A DNA stretch of 64,000 bases from Phytophthora sp. 'mugwort' (Eukaryota > Oomycota > Peronosporomycetes > Peronosporales > Peronosporaceae): contig JAUCEF010000017.1 of assembly GCA_033558025.1 (NCBI GenBank), forward strand, positions 2,108,001 through 2,172,000. Reading direction: 5' to 3'. The notes under the pieces were generated by a model that was not told the origin of the DNA, did no database searches, and saw only the letters and a list, made by a program, of their open reading frames with translations. The position numbers were made by a program, and so were the translations under genes. Positions 10,733 to 21,529 of the stretch are shown here, in pieces. Position 1 is the first letter of the stretch, and each line of letters starts with the position of its first letter.

Positions 10733-10962
10733 TTGCCGGAAGGGGGGAGGGGCGACGAGGTTCCAGTTTCTTGATGATATTACCGACTGGACCGTTGAGC
10801 GAGGAAAGGGGGCTTGTATTCGAACGGAAACCACAACGACGGGATTTCTATAATTACGGCCAATGCAAATTGGCTAATATATTTATTTTCGTCCAATGGC
10901 TGCACACTCGCTCTGTTCGCTGCCGCCGCACACTTCCCGAATAGGAGACCCCCTTGTCCGAG
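10733..10962. promoter_or_regulatory. 230-bp divergent promoter with palindromic CCAAT boxes
   Basis: The only space between the start codons of the SAC3/LENG8-like gene (minus) and the glutaredoxin gene (plus). It contains CCAAT at 10860-10864, its reverse complement ATTGG at 10869-10873 (four-base spacer), and another CCAAT at 10893-10897. CCAAT boxes are standard NF-Y sites in eukaryotes; function here is inferred. Confidence 0.5.
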
Positions 10963-11549
10963 ATGATGATGAACACGATCGTCCGCCGAGTGGCCCGCTC
11001 GGCCGTGTGCAGCAGCCAGCTTGTGGTGTTCGCCATGCAGCGCGCCGCCGCACCCGCACTAGTGGCTGCGCAGCAGTCGCGCTTCTTATCGGCCAAGGCC
11101 GGTGACGACTCGCACTCGGATTTCCAACCCAAGTACCACGCCGCCAAGTCCACGGAGAAGAACGAGATCCTCAAGATGATCGAGAGCCACGTCAAGACGT
11201 ACCCGGTCATGCTTTACATGAAGGGCACGCCGTCGGCCCCGCAGTGTGGCTTCAGCATGCAGGTGGTGCGCATCCTGCATGCACAGGGTGTGAGCTTCGA
11301 CAGCGTCAACGTGCTGGACCACCCGGAGATCCGCGACGGCGTCAAGGAGTACTCGTACGTAGCGTGTCATTGGTGTAAAAGGATACGGCAGTGTACTGAC
11401 TTAGTGACTATATTGATGACGGCAGGGAATGGCCGACGATCCCGCAGCTTTATGTGAAAGGCGAATTCGTGGGCGGCTGCGACATCATCACGGACATGAA
11501 CAAGTCTGGCGAGCTGGCGGAGCTGCTGGCGGAATTTAAGAAGGATTAG
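10963..11549 (+). CDS. Monothiol glutaredoxin, mitochondrial GRX5 type (two exons)
   Basis: Carries or transfers Fe-S clusters with glutathione in mitochondria (family knowledge). Exons are 10963-11354 and 11426-11549, with a 71-bp intron (GTACGT...GGCAG). The join is in phase and gives 171 residues. Residues 1-45 are basic and hydroxylated with few acids ([13 protein letters not shown]), a likely mitochondrial presequence. The core has [16 protein letters not shown]: the CGFS active site is the hallmark of monothiol class II glutaredoxins. After the intron come the cis-Pro segment [16 protein letters not shown] and the C-terminal helix. A TTG upstream is in frame, but the ATG at 10963 is the plausible start. 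Confidence 0.94.
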
Positions 11550-11737
11550 ATGCACGCAGCTAAGGAGAAAAGTAGACGTTTGAAGGTTGCGGAAGTGCGC
11601 TAAGAGGGTCATACCAGCGTCGAAGTCGAGCGCTTTGCTCGAGTGAGGGTCTCGTGTACCGACAGCCTCTGTACAGTTTGCTGCCCTGAACGCATATGAA
11701 ATAGCATTCTTACCTACGTCTACGTTCTCATAGACAA

Positions 11738-12571
11738 ATGGTTGTTTTCATTTGCTTTGAGCGGTCTACACGTCGAACCTCCGTCATCGATTTAATGGGA
11801 CACTTTCAGCAGGACGCAATTCGAAAGTTTAGTACTTCATTTTCACATGAATACAGTATGCGCGCGGAGAATGTGGACTCGTTGGACGTCTACATGGCGT
11901 CCTTGGAGCTGCCATCGGGCGACCAGCCGCTGTCAATAGCTCAAGCGAGGGCCGATCACAACGTTAGTCACTCTGCTATATCAAGCGCACACAACGTGGT
12001 CGCGAAGAACCGCCGCTACCGACGGCTACAGCAGTTGCTGGAGAGCACTTCGGACGAAGACCATTATTTCTCGGACAGTATGATGCAGCAGCGCAGTCCG
12101 GCGCTGTTCCACTTCCACGTTGGGCAGTATCTGGGGCTTGATAGGCTGGCAACTCCGTCGGTGGACAGTCGAGAACAGACATTGTCTTCTTTCCTGATGG
12201 ACACGTGCCAACGCAACGAGATGGAGACTCGACGAGTGGCAGAGCAAGAAAAGTGGGGAAAATTCAGGGCTGTGGACGAGAAGCAGGAGCAGAGTCGACT
12301 CGAGAGGTTGTTCGAAGCAGACAACGCTGAAGAGGAGGAAGAGGAGGAGGGCGCGGAGGATGAAGAGGATGACACGGCGCTGTATACAATCGACGAACGA
12401 CGTCAGCAGCTTATTGAAATTATGAGTATCAGGTTCCTGAATGGAGACGACAATGAGTATGTGAATTATGCGGAGATAGACGCTGATGAGACTCTGGACG
12501 ACTTTGACGAGATGCAACGCGATGCAGAAGACCGCTATTTCGCTTCTGAGGTTTATGATACAGTTGTCTAG
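11738..12571 (+). CDS. CCDC97-like protein
   Basis: 277 residues from the first ATG; an internal ATG (MRAENVDS) is also possible. The C-terminal third matches the CCDC97 pattern: an acidic run EEEEEEEGAEDEEDD, then IMSIRFLNGDD, EYVNYAEIDADETLDD, and RDAEDRYF near the end. Before that lies a charged helical segment (RRVAEQEKWGKFRAVDEKQEQSRLE written as separate helical turns in the frame). CCDC97 in animals is linked to the SF3B splicing complex; that role is inferred by family only. Single exon. Confidence 0.7.
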   Translation: MVVFICFERSTRRTSVIDLMGHFQQDAIRKFSTSFSHEYSMRAENVDSLDVYMASLELPSGDQPLSIAQARADHNVSHSAISSAHNVVAKNRRYRRLQQLLESTSDEDHYFSDSMMQQRSPALFHFHVGQYLGLDRLATPSVDSREQTLSSFLMDTCQRNEMETRRVAEQEKWGKFRAVDEKQEQSRLERLFEADNAEEEEEEEGAEDEEDDTALYTIDERRQQLIEIMSIRFLNGDDNEYVNYAEIDADETLDDFDEMQRDAEDRYFASEVYDTVV

Positions 12572-12893
12572 ATGGTCAAGCTGTGGTATCGCGGAATTAT
12601 AGTCAAAAGGGGCTCCAGGTAGGGTTTTTTCATTGCAGTCATCAATCGACTTCATTTTGATACCGTGATCTGGGAAAGTAGTTCAAACTTGTGCAGCTAT
12701 TCTTATGCGTCACAAACAAGAGCACGAAATGTCTTCAACATGTATTTATGTCGACTACGGCGAGGTCTGGGAGCTCACACTGGAAGCCTTCAGTCCTCGC
12801 GCTTCGTGAACAGCGGTGGATTCTGTTGATGCAATAGTCTAGAAACTCCGGTCTACCTCTCTGCCAAATTAAAAAGGGTAGACTCAACTCAAC

Positions 12894-15881
12894 ATGCACC
12901 GCGCCGAGAAATCGAGCAGCAAAATCTGTCGTGCTCGGGAAGTTGAAAAGGCCCAAGAACTTCATCGGAAGAAGATCGACGGCGTGAAATCGTATTTGGG
13001 TGGCTTTACACCGATTGCATCACGATCCTCTACGGTAATTCACCTGAGACCAGCACGATCCACGATGGGAAGTTTTTCACCCATGGCTTGTGCGCAGGGC
13101 GAGCCGCCCTTAGGAGCTGATGGATCTTCAGCCAATTCCGGCTCGCCTATTAATCTGGAACACCTGAAAAAGAGCATAAATGGTGGTAAAACCTCGGGGG
13201 CCAGCGAGACGCTGGTCTTGGATAACACGTCTAGCCAAGAAACCCAAATCTTGGACGAGTTTCAGCGATCACTAGCAAAAATGGACGAGTTTCGAGGAGT
13301 AGCGCCCATTCCAGGCTTGGGCAGTATCGCACCAGCCAAACGCTACTCCAACAAGTGTGCCCCTCCACCTGGATCAAGGAAAAAATCCCTAAACGGATCA
13401 TTTCGCGCTAGGCGCTTGAAGGAAATCAAAGCTGACAATGCACAAATCCTCGAACGCATACGAAAAAGCGTCTCGTTTTATCGCAACGACGATCTGCAGC
13501 GTGACTGGCAGAAAAATGTGTCGTACCTTTCGTCCGTCAGTGAGTTTCTCGTGTCAGTGGATTCGACGACTTTCCCAAGGAGTGGACAGAAGCAACACGA
13601 TGAAAGCCGAAGTTGCTTGGGGCCGTCACCCAGACGCACTAGGAACTTTCTACGATCCACCAACCGTCCAGAACCTTTGCCAAGCATCCCAGTAATTGCC
13701 CACCCTATCAAGTATATCCCGACATCTCCGAAAAAGTTGCAGCTGAACATGTCACCAGCGTTCCGATCGCTCCGAAAAGCGATGCCTCAGCAGCCGTCTC
13801 TACCCCCAATCTCGTCCCCACACAGCGTTCTGAATGCTGGTGGGGCTCTTGATTTCAACTCAAGCGCCAGCAACAACCTGCTATTATCTCCTAGAGGTCA
13901 GAATACCTGTCCAAACGGCCCTGGCATCGATAATCACTTCGCGGAGACCACGTCAACGCCATACCGGAGCGCTACAGCAATTGCAGCAACGAAATTTATT
14001 GGAGATCTCCACGGGAGGCAAGCAGAGTGCGCCGTCTCGAGTGATGCAAAGTACCAACTGCTCAAGACAGGTCGCTTTGTGGGCGGTACATACCTTGTGC
14101 TGACAGTCTTTTGTGGCGATAGTGTGACCAACGCTTACGGCTTTGACGTCTTCGCGTACCATCGAGAACTCCATTGCGAGTATAAATTGAGCATCACGAA
14201 GGAAATGACCCATGAGCTACTAGCCAAGAGCAGCTCGTCATTGTTGGCAGCAGAGACGGAAGCCGCGGCTGGGACCAACTTGTCCATGCAGGAAATCGCA
14301 CGCAGTATATGCGACCACATCAACTTTGCTTTGCTTGGTACTGACAAAGGGGAGATGGTATTCCTCACAGCAAATGTTGCACGACCATGCGATCAAGCAA
14401 TGCGATTCGATGCGTCACCAGGACTTGTGGCATTTTGCCTGCACCAAACCGTCGAGATCGAGAGTGTCGAGGTCCAGAGTCCGACTAGCTCGAGTTCTCG
14501 CCTATCCCGTAGCAAACGAAGAGCGCACGTGTTTGCTTCGACTTGCCCTCGTCAGCATTGCCCCGGAAGTATGCTGTCGAGTACTGCAACACGAACTGAT
14601 GTAGGTATGGGCACGACAGGGCTAGCGATATGCTTCGAGGTCATGGATACTTCGTCTCCATCGCGATATATGGCGTCGTCTTGCGAGTCATTTGCACAAG
14701 ACAGTTCACTTCTCAGAGTTGAAGCGAGTATCAATGAGCTTTACAACATCATTCTTTTTGACTCGTGGAGGAACCAACAGCGTATAGTGAGCATGGAGCG
14801 AATGGTTGTCGCTACTATTCAGCACCTTCACATTATCTCAGTTCCCACAAGCGACGGAATCGGCACGTTGAGGAACGAGCTCATTGTAAATTCCCACATG
14901 AATACGCTGCTTCATCCATGTTCCAGTCAAGCAGTAGGCCCAACTACACTGGAGAAGAAGCGATCAAGTCAGCAACTTCCTCATTCCACCTCTCAATTGT
15001 TCGTGCCGCTGATACGTGCTACGATTTTGATACAGTGCGGCCTAATCTGGAGAAATTGCTACCTTTTGGCTGAAATCGCGCTGGATAATATGGAGGACGA
15101 CACGCACACTGCGACGTGGACTCGCCAGAAAAATAGGCAGAGGAAAATACAGGACGCCGAGTGTGACCTTATCGTGAGCGTCTTTAATTCGAATTCGGGT
15201 CGTTCCACTTGCCGAAGGTTTTCTCCAGAAAAGGTCGACGTTTTGCTGGGAAGACTTGAGTCGAAGACCGAAGTGGTATCCGGAGAAAGTATACGTGAGC
15301 GAAATACTTTCGCTAGACACTTGCTGGCACATCTTGAGCTTGATGTGGATTTGTTCGGTCAAGAGGTGATCGTGTTTCCAGCGTTGGAATATACAAGTCT
15401 ATCGGGTGACGCCGGTGAGGAGTCTGAACAACCATTCGAGGAAGCCGCATCGCCTGAAGTACAAGCACAGGAGTTTCAACCCTGGGAGGAGGGAAACGTC
15501 AGTGAGGATGATGAGGGTGCTGATAGCGACACATATGACGAGGAAGAGCTGGACGAAGCTCCTAGTGCGGGTATTCTACCCTACGACGAGGAAGAGCGAG
15601 AGGAGGCAGACGCGAGTTACAGTTCGTACGCCAACCAGGATGAAGCTGATCTATGCGAGAGCATCGAAGCTCCAAAGACGCACAGACTCATAGACGAAGA
15701 CAAACCTGAAAGGGAAGAGAACACAGACTCAAAACCTAGCACACGTCGTCAGCGGAGACAAGGTCGAAAGATCGACGGTCGCTTTTGCCTACTTCAAGGC
15801 TCCTCAGACACCTTAACATTATCTTATACTGTCGCAGCATTAGGCCACCTAGAATCTCTCGCTACCGTTCATACAGTGTAA
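12894..15881 (+). CDS. Large hypothetical protein with acidic C-terminus
   Basis: 995 residues in one uninterrupted frame from the ATG at 12894. I do not recognise a family. Residues 1-370 are Ser/Pro-rich and likely disordered. Residues about 375-470 look folded, with alternating hydrophobic strands (VGGTYLVLTVFCGD, NAYGFDVFAYHRELHCEYKL). Around 600-720 is a helical region (MERMVVATIQHLHIISV). Residues about 840-960 are strongly acidic with E/D runs (EDDEGADSDTYDEEELDE), followed by a basic patch RRQRRQGRK. No membrane segment or signal peptide is clear. It may be lineage-specific. The long intact frame makes it a confident gene without a function. Confidence 0.75.
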   Translation: MHRAEKSSSKICRAREVEKAQELHRKKIDGVKSYLGGFTPIASRSSTVIHLRPARSTMGSFSPMACAQGEPPLGADGSSANSGSPINLEHLKKSINGGKTSGASETLVLDNTSSQETQILDEFQRSLAKMDEFRGVAPIPGLGSIAPAKRYSNKCAPPPGSRKKSLNGSFRARRLKEIKADNAQILERIRKSVSFYRNDDLQRDWQKNVSYLSSVSEFLVSVDSTTFPRSGQKQHDESRSCLGPSPRRTRNFLRSTNRPEPLPSIPVIAHPIKYIPTSPKKLQLNMSPAFRSLRKAMPQQPSLPPISSPHSVLNAGGALDFNSSASNNLLLSPRGQNTCPNGPGIDNHFAETTSTPYRSATAIAATKFIGDLHGRQAECAVSSDAKYQLLKTGRFVGGTYLVLTVFCGDSVTNAYGFDVFAYHRELHCEYKLSITKEMTHELLAKSSSSLLAAETEAAAGTNLSMQEIARSICDHINFALLGTDKGEMVFLTANVARPCDQAMRFDASPGLVAFCLHQTVEIESVEVQSPTSSSSRLSRSKRRAHVFASTCPRQHCPGSMLSSTATRTDVGMGTTGLAICFEVMDTSSPSRYMASSCESFAQDSSLLRVEASINELYNIILFDSWRNQQRIVSMERMVVATIQHLHIISVPTSDGIGTLRNELIVNSHMNTLLHPCSSQAVGPTTLEKKRSSQQLPHSTSQLFVPLIRATILIQCGLIWRNCYLLAEIALDNMEDDTHTATWTRQKNRQRKIQDAECDLIVSVFNSNSGRSTCRRFSPEKVDVLLGRLESKTEVVSGESIRERNTFARHLLAHLELDVDLFGQEVIVFPALEYTSLSGDAGEESEQPFEEAASPEVQAQEFQPWEEGNVSEDDEGADSDTYDEEELDEAPSAGILPYDEEEREEADASYSSYANQDEADLCESIEAPKTHRLIDEDKPEREENTDSKPSTRRQRRQGRKIDGRFCLLQGSSDTLTLSYTVAALGHLESLATVHTV

Positions 15882-16005
15882 TAGTCAATGATACATACCA
15901 CAAAAAGGCAACTAAACTTCAACCAGTTACCATTAGCAACCCCTCCATCCGTTTCTATCCGTATAGAAACACTTGGTGTCCATACATCACTCTTCATCGG
16001 TCATC

Positions 16006-18639
16006 ATGGTGATACCGTCGCCGCTCCCAGCACAACCTCATCCCGCAGCAGCCTCCGCAGGGGCCCGTCGACCAGCCTCCACACAAGATGCAGTCGGTCC
16101 GGACGTCAAGAGGCGGCGCAAAGATCTTGGCAACGCCGTCGACCCCGGCGCAGAGAAGCCGCTGAACCGCAAGCGCTTCCTGCGGTTCCTTAAATCGCAC
16201 GAGCTCAAGTTCGGGCTGACGCCCGTGGCTCGTGACGAAGCCACAGGTGAAGTGACGCTCGTCGTATGCCGCTTCTGTCAGCACTTCGGACGCGAACAGC
16301 GGCCGGACAAGCAGCGCCGCTCCACGAAGAACATTAAATACTTCCGAAACTCTTTCCGGACGGACCAGTACCAGCAGCACCACGAACTGTCGCACTGCGA
16401 GACGTGGAAGAGGTATCAGGCCTGCACGGACGACGAGAAGAGGGTCTTTTTCCCCTTGACGGAGGGGGCACTCTCCGAGACGTTCGTGACGACGGTGAAC
16501 CCGACCCAGAAACTGAAGGTCGAGTTGGCCCCTGGCGAAGTTTGGGCGCTGGAGCCTACGCGCGAAGAGAGACAGCGCTGTTTTGAGATTCCGCCGGCTA
16601 TTGTGGAGCTGGTGGCTGTGTTGGCGATTGGAGCTACCGAGCCGACCGTGGAGAACGCTATTGAGAAACAAAGTCATCATCTGATGGACCATGCGCACGA
16701 ACCGACATCGACTGCGGTGGCGAGGTGGTTTCCCCCGCAAGACACGTTCCAGTCCGTCAATTTGGTGGGTACGGTGGTGGACCCGCTGTATCGTGTGGTG
16801 GCATATTCGCGCTCGCAAATTGACTGTTTGGTGGAGCTTGCAGCTGCGGGACTGTCGTTCAGACAAATTTCGAGTGCGATGCGGTCGTTTCGGTCGCATG
16901 CCCCGGTGCTACTTTGTGATCTCGTAAAGAGTAAAGGATCGGAGCATGACAGCGTTGCTACTGTCGTAAGCAAGCAGTTCCAAGGTGTGCAGACCGCAAG
17001 TCCACAATACAGCGAGGAACAAACGGCTGAGTTTGTACGTCTGATTATCGCGTCAAACTTGAGTGTGACATCACGATTGCTACGTGGATGCTGGGCATTT
17101 TCGTTGGTACTTCGAGCGTGTATGGAACACGCGCCCGTGCGATCGTATCTGGAGTTCCGAGTCAAGCTGTACGCTGGAGGTGCCATGCACAATGTTCACT
17201 TAATTTCGATCCCATCGTTCGAAAGCAAAAGCCAAGTGATGATGTATAATACGCTGGAGCGGGTGCTGAACGGTGTACTACCTAACTGGAGACAGCGACT
17301 CATTGGTGTATCTACCGACGGCGATGCACAGATGCCAGCTCGAGTATTGGATATTGTTGCACGTCTGCAACAGGAAGCACCAACTCCTGTCGTGTACCGG
17401 TCCTCGAGCGGCTGCCATCAGCTAGACTGCATTGTGACGAATTTTTTCTCCTCTCTGCAGGGCGGCTGCTTCTTGTTGGTTCTGAAGGAGCTTTCTGCAT
17501 ACATTCGTCGGCAACCGAAACTTCTTGTAAGATTGACTCCCCCTCCTCCGTCCCCTGGCACGACCTGTAACTCCATGAGCTCTAAGGAGAGATGGATGGC
17601 GCTGGGGAAGGAGACAAATTGGATTGCGACTCACCGCGAGTTGATTTGCCAGTTTCTCGAAACTGAAAAGCCTCCGAGCGCGCCCGATGGCTCTTGGTGG
17701 CTGTTTTTCGCGGTTGTGGACTGGGTAGCAACTCGTGCCAACGAGACGTTCGATAATCTGCTCCGTAACCACGCGACTATCTCTGATCAGATTGCAGCAG
17801 TGGCTGATTTGTCTACCGAGTGTGCCACTGCTTTCCACGCGCTTGGTCCCCTGAAGGATCCGCTTTTGCCTGCAGATCCGATGAAGAGCAAAATGTATAA
17901 GTCGCGCAAGGGTCTCTTTGCGTTGAGCAAACCTAGCATGATCGCGTTTATCAGGGAGAACGACGCAGCCTCAATTGACATTATGAACGCTACTGAAGCG
18001 CCAATTGTTGACCTGGTCGGTGAAAACCTGGCGATCTGTGGCGTCAACATGATCGAGTCCCTTCAGGAGCTCAGCACCGCTCTCGGTGACGAGAAACGCC
18101 CCAGCTCTTCAAACTGTGGACCTAGTGACCCAACGGTGACCGAGTTCCTGCCACCGACACTGCCACACGAGATGGCACAGCTCAGCGGGCATGAATTTTC
18201 GTCGTTACTGCAGATGTACGGCCCAATAGTACGAAGCTTCCTGTCTGAGAAGGAGATCGACATGATGGACCAAGAACTTCAAGCTCTGCGTCGTGGCGCC
18301 GTACGTGAGTCAGTGTTCAGCGCAGCGTTGGCTAACTGCAACGCCGACACGCCGTTCGAAGAAGCTTGGGCTCTGACCGAGCGTCGCTTCAAATTGCTCG
18401 AGTGCTTCGCCGGCGGGTTTGCTAGTGTGTTCTCCTGTGCCCCCATCGCCACTAGAGGCGGAACTAGCGACCTAGCGCTCTGTCGAAGCGAAATGGAAAC
18501 TGCCCGCGTATTGCTCGCCGACTTTGCGCTCGAAGGATCGTTGCACGCACAGCAATTTCCAGCGTTGATGGCTCTGAGTGAGAAGCTAGAGGCCCAAGCA
18601 AGTCGCAACAACCATGACGCAAATGTGACGGTACTGTGA
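16006..18639 (+). CDS. hAT-transposase-like protein, probably domesticated
   Basis: 877 residues, intact and intronless, from the ATG at 16006 (the open frame begins at a TTG further up). An N-terminal zinc-finger-like module has VVCRFCQHFG followed about 60 residues later by HHELSHCETW, which fits a BED-type Cys2His2 arrangement. A basic stretch DVKRRRKD precedes it. The middle contains GVSTDGDAQMP and SSGCHQLDCIVTNFF, which resemble the RNase H-fold core of hAT transposases (D in a DG motif, then an H-x2-D segment). I do not see the canonical C-terminal hAT dimerisation motif, terminal repeats or target duplication. Inference: a host gene derived from a hAT element. Confidence 0.6.
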   Translation: MVIPSPLPAQPHPAAASAGARRPASTQDAVGPDVKRRRKDLGNAVDPGAEKPLNRKRFLRFLKSHELKFGLTPVARDEATGEVTLVVCRFCQHFGREQRPDKQRRSTKNIKYFRNSFRTDQYQQHHELSHCETWKRYQACTDDEKRVFFPLTEGALSETFVTTVNPTQKLKVELAPGEVWALEPTREERQRCFEIPPAIVELVAVLAIGATEPTVENAIEKQSHHLMDHAHEPTSTAVARWFPPQDTFQSVNLVGTVVDPLYRVVAYSRSQIDCLVELAAAGLSFRQISSAMRSFRSHAPVLLCDLVKSKGSEHDSVATVVSKQFQGVQTASPQYSEEQTAEFVRLIIASNLSVTSRLLRGCWAFSLVLRACMEHAPVRSYLEFRVKLYAGGAMHNVHLISIPSFESKSQVMMYNTLERVLNGVLPNWRQRLIGVSTDGDAQMPARVLDIVARLQQEAPTPVVYRSSSGCHQLDCIVTNFFSSLQGGCFLLVLKELSAYIRRQPKLLVRLTPPPPSPGTTCNSMSSKERWMALGKETNWIATHRELICQFLETEKPPSAPDGSWWLFFAVVDWVATRANETFDNLLRNHATISDQIAAVADLSTECATAFHALGPLKDPLLPADPMKSKMYKSRKGLFALSKPSMIAFIRENDAASIDIMNATEAPIVDLVGENLAICGVNMIESLQELSTALGDEKRPSSSNCGPSDPTVTEFLPPTLPHEMAQLSGHEFSSLLQMYGPIVRSFLSEKEIDMMDQELQALRRGAVRESVFSAALANCNADTPFEEAWALTERRFKLLECFAGGFASVFSCAPIATRGGTSDLALCRSEMETARVLLADFALEGSLHAQQFPALMALSEKLEAQASRNNHDANVTVL

Positions 18640-18816
18640 AATTCTACTTAGTTTTTTCTTACTGTATCCTTTGTATACCGGCACCGATAGATATCATCCT
18701 AATTTCAATTGCGACATAGCTTCAACTTGGCCAAAATCCAATTACACAAAGTGTACACAAACTTGATTGTTGCCCAGCACACGTCACATTCTGTTAGAAC
18801 GTTCCGACGCCCCTCG

Positions 18817-19874
18817 ATGTCCCGATTCCTCGCTGAACCCATCACCACCAAGACGTCGGAGAACGTCTCGGCGCCGGGCATGTCCATCGGCAAGGCCAGC
18901 ATGCAGGGCTGGCGCGATACCATGGAGGTGGAGACGCTCTAGAGCTTTCAGAATTCAGTTCTGTAGCCCGTTGACACATATATTTTATTATTTTCTGCAT
19001 TTATTTTCTGCCAGGACGTGGACATCGTGCAGATCCCAATGCATCCGGACGTGCCGGACACCACCTGCGTAGCCGTATTTGACGGTCACGGTGGTCCCGC
19101 TGTCTCCACGTACATGTACGTGATGTTCTGGCGCAATTAGGATCCATATTCAATGTACTGACTATTTTTAATTACATTTATTATTTTTACAGTGCGGAGA
19201 AAATTGTTGGAGCTATTACAGCTACAGAAGCCTTCAAGAAGGATCACAAGTCACCGGAGTCGCTGGCTGTTGCTCTGTGCGAGGGCTTCATGGCTGCGGA
19301 CGAGATGCTTAAAGAGGACCCCGAATATGCCATGTCCTGTGACGAAGTGGGCTCGACGGGACTGTTCGCCATCGTCACACCGAAGGATATTGTGTGCGCC
19401 AATGTGGGCGACTCGCGCTGCATCTTAAGCAACGCCAAGATCCCCGAAGTGGTGCAGCTGTCTGTGGACCACAAGCCCGACTTGGAGTTCGAGAAGCAGC
19501 GCATCGTGGCTGCAGGAGGCACAGTCTTCCGTGGTCGTGTGTGCGGTGGCGTGGCCGTCTCGCGGAGCTTCGGCGATTTGTGGTTCAAGCGTAACGCAGA
19601 CTTGAAACCCCACCAGCAGCTTGTGACCTCGGAGCCTTGTGTGCGCGTTCAGCGTCGCGACCCGGCGGACGAGTTCCTTGTGCTCTGCTGCGACGGTATC
19701 TATGACGTCATGAGCAACGACCAGCTGCGCAAATTCATCCGCAGCAAGCTGAGAAACGGCGTGAAGAACCCCAAGGATATTTCCGAGATGCTGCTGGATG
19801 AATGTTTGGGCAAGGGCAGTCGCGACAACATGAGCGCCGTCATTGTGCTCTTTGAGGCCGCCCTCAAGAAGTAA
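18817..19874 (+). CDS. PP2C-family protein serine/threonine phosphatase (three exons)
   Basis: Metal-dependent (Mn/Mg) Ser/Thr phosphatase. Exons 18817-18927, 19015-19115 and 19193-19874; introns of 87 and 77 bp with GT-AG ends; all joins keep frame, giving 297 residues. Motifs in order: SMQGWRDTMED (metal-binding Asp split by intron 1), CVAVFDGHGG, TGLFAIV, CANVGDSRCIL, SVDHKPD, GGVAVSRSFGD, LVLCCDGIYDVM and GSRDNMSAVIV. All metal-binding acidic residues expected for the family are visible. No signal peptide or membrane segment, so cytosol/nucleus is inferred. Length equals a bare PP2C catalytic domain. Confidence 0.95.
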
Positions 19875-20024
19875 ACGGTCGACCAGAGCAAGTTAAACCA
19901 TGCATAGTGGGGCTTGCGCGCATGCTTGACAGGCATCTTTGCGTTATTTTCTATCATAATGTGTTTTCTCGCTGCATTCTACCAGATTTCTGATATCAAT
20001 GGATCGATTCCACTTGTTGTCTTG

Positions 20025-20702
20025 CTACTTTATGTGCATCTGTGGATTTGTGACGTACTCGTAGATCAAGCTGGATCGTAGTGCTTCCATGTGTGTTCTG
20101 GTATCGCCATCCACCGACTTGTCGACATCCTGTTTTCCATCTAAGTACGGGAGCAGCAGCATAGGATATCGATACAACAGCAACATGAGCATCGGTCGGT
20201 AAGCCTCCGGCGCTGGGGCATGGAAGTCACTCCCAAACTCCATCGCATAACGAAAGCAGCGTACCACGTCTGTGTCCACAATTAATGGAGGGGTTCGCTG
20301 CTGAACCAGAAACTCCAGCGCCTGCAATGCATTCTGTTCGACACAAACCACCGCCGCATATGCTAGATAGCGCAATGCGTAGCAGCACCGGAACCTCAGT
20401 CTAGGCGGGAAATATGTCTCCCATCGACACATGCCGTATAACAAGCACTCATGAATATTCTTGGACAACGGCACAGCATTGCTGTCTGCAGTTTGAGCTG
20501 GATACAGCAGCAGCTTCATGATCGCAATCTGGTTGTGCGCTGCAGCGCACGCGAACGCGTATCCGAGCAGTTCTTGAAGAGCCTCAGTTGTTACTCCATG
20601 CATACCTTGCAGATCTGTTACAACGGACCGACACACCGCGACGTCTCCTTCCTCGCACGCCTTCACCAACTTTTTTTCCTGCCCGACTGCTGGTATCGTC
20701 AT
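20025..20702 (-). CDS. Ankyrin-repeat-like hypothetical protein
   Basis: 225 residues from the ATG at 20702. Weak ankyrin-type helices are visible: EKKLVKACEEGDVAVCRSVV, then YAFACAAAHNQIAIMKLLL, and LAYAAVVCVEQNALQALEFL. A later segment YRPMLMLLLYRYPMLLLPYL is very hydrophobic but fits the same repeat style better than a membrane helix. No partner domain. The minus-strand gene ends 150 bp from the PP2C stop (convergent). Function unknown beyond likely protein binding. Confidence 0.55.
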   Translation of the reverse strand: MTIPAVGQEKKLVKACEEGDVAVCRSVVTDLQGMHGVTTEALQELLGYAFACAAAHNQIAIMKLLLYPAQTADSNAVPLSKNIHECLLYGMCRWETYFPPRLRFRCCYALRYLAYAAVVCVEQNALQALEFLVQQRTPPLIVDTDVVRCFRYAMEFGSDFHAPAPEAYRPMLMLLLYRYPMLLLPYLDGKQDVDKSVDGDTRTHMEALRSSLIYEYVTNPQMHIK

Positions 20703-21525
20703 TCCAACGTTGAAGCCGCCCGTTTACCAAGATACCGGTACCACAGCAAGTACCAGTACACAGTTTACCCGTACATGACAGTGACATTTATACGTTAAAG
20801 TATTTACAGTTGTGCACCAACAGTAGCAGGATGTTTACCGTACAGTGCCTGGAGCAAATATATTGTAAATAAATATCAGTTATATTTCTATACATCATTT
20901 AATATTATTATTTGCTGACAGCATAGCGTATTAATGATATTCACGGACATTCAATACTACAGTATAGCCAAGAGCAGCTTCCATTTACGTAGTCAAAACC
21001 CAAACAACTTGATTTTGTAAAATAGTGTGTCCAATTTTTTTCTGTTGATCCGCTAGACAGCAAGACGACAACCCACCATGAACCCACAATACAATATGTA
21101 TTCTCTCCCGCGTTGGAAGCTTACGTTTTGTATTGATTGTCTCACATAAAGGTTAACCCCAGTCTCTCGGGGACCGATGGCATCGCGGTCTTGGGTTTTG
21201 CTTCGCAAAAGGCAGTCGTTGCGCTCCTGCTAGGAAAAGATTCTATGTTCGGCTTGCTAAAGTGCTCGGCTCGTTGGAAATCTCGGCGCTGGGCCCGCCT
21301 TCGCAAATACCGCGCGGCCTTGCTTCGCGGGCACTCCGCCCAGGCTTGCTGTGGCTACGCGCGCTCGCAACTGCCCTCCTCCGTTGGTCGTTTTATGTGA
21401 CATTCACCCCCTCCTTTTTCAGTTGGGTGCAGCACTCACTCACTTTTTCATTTTTTCGTTTCATACATATATCTTATCACAAAATAGACAGTCCCTGTTT
21501 TTGAAGGACGAGGTGAAAAAAACTT
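20703..21525. other. AT-rich spacer leading into the TE block
   Basis: No gene recognised. 20800-21130 is AT-rich. 21140-21410 is GC-richer with TTCGC/CTTCGC words and may be an old repeat end or LTR remnant, but no matching second copy was found by eye. Confidence 0.4.
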
Positions 21526-21529
21526 TCCA

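Noticed and set aside
15994..16899. 301-codon minus-strand frame with high Arg/His content
   Set aside because: Antisense of the hAT-like gene; composition is typical of shadow frames.
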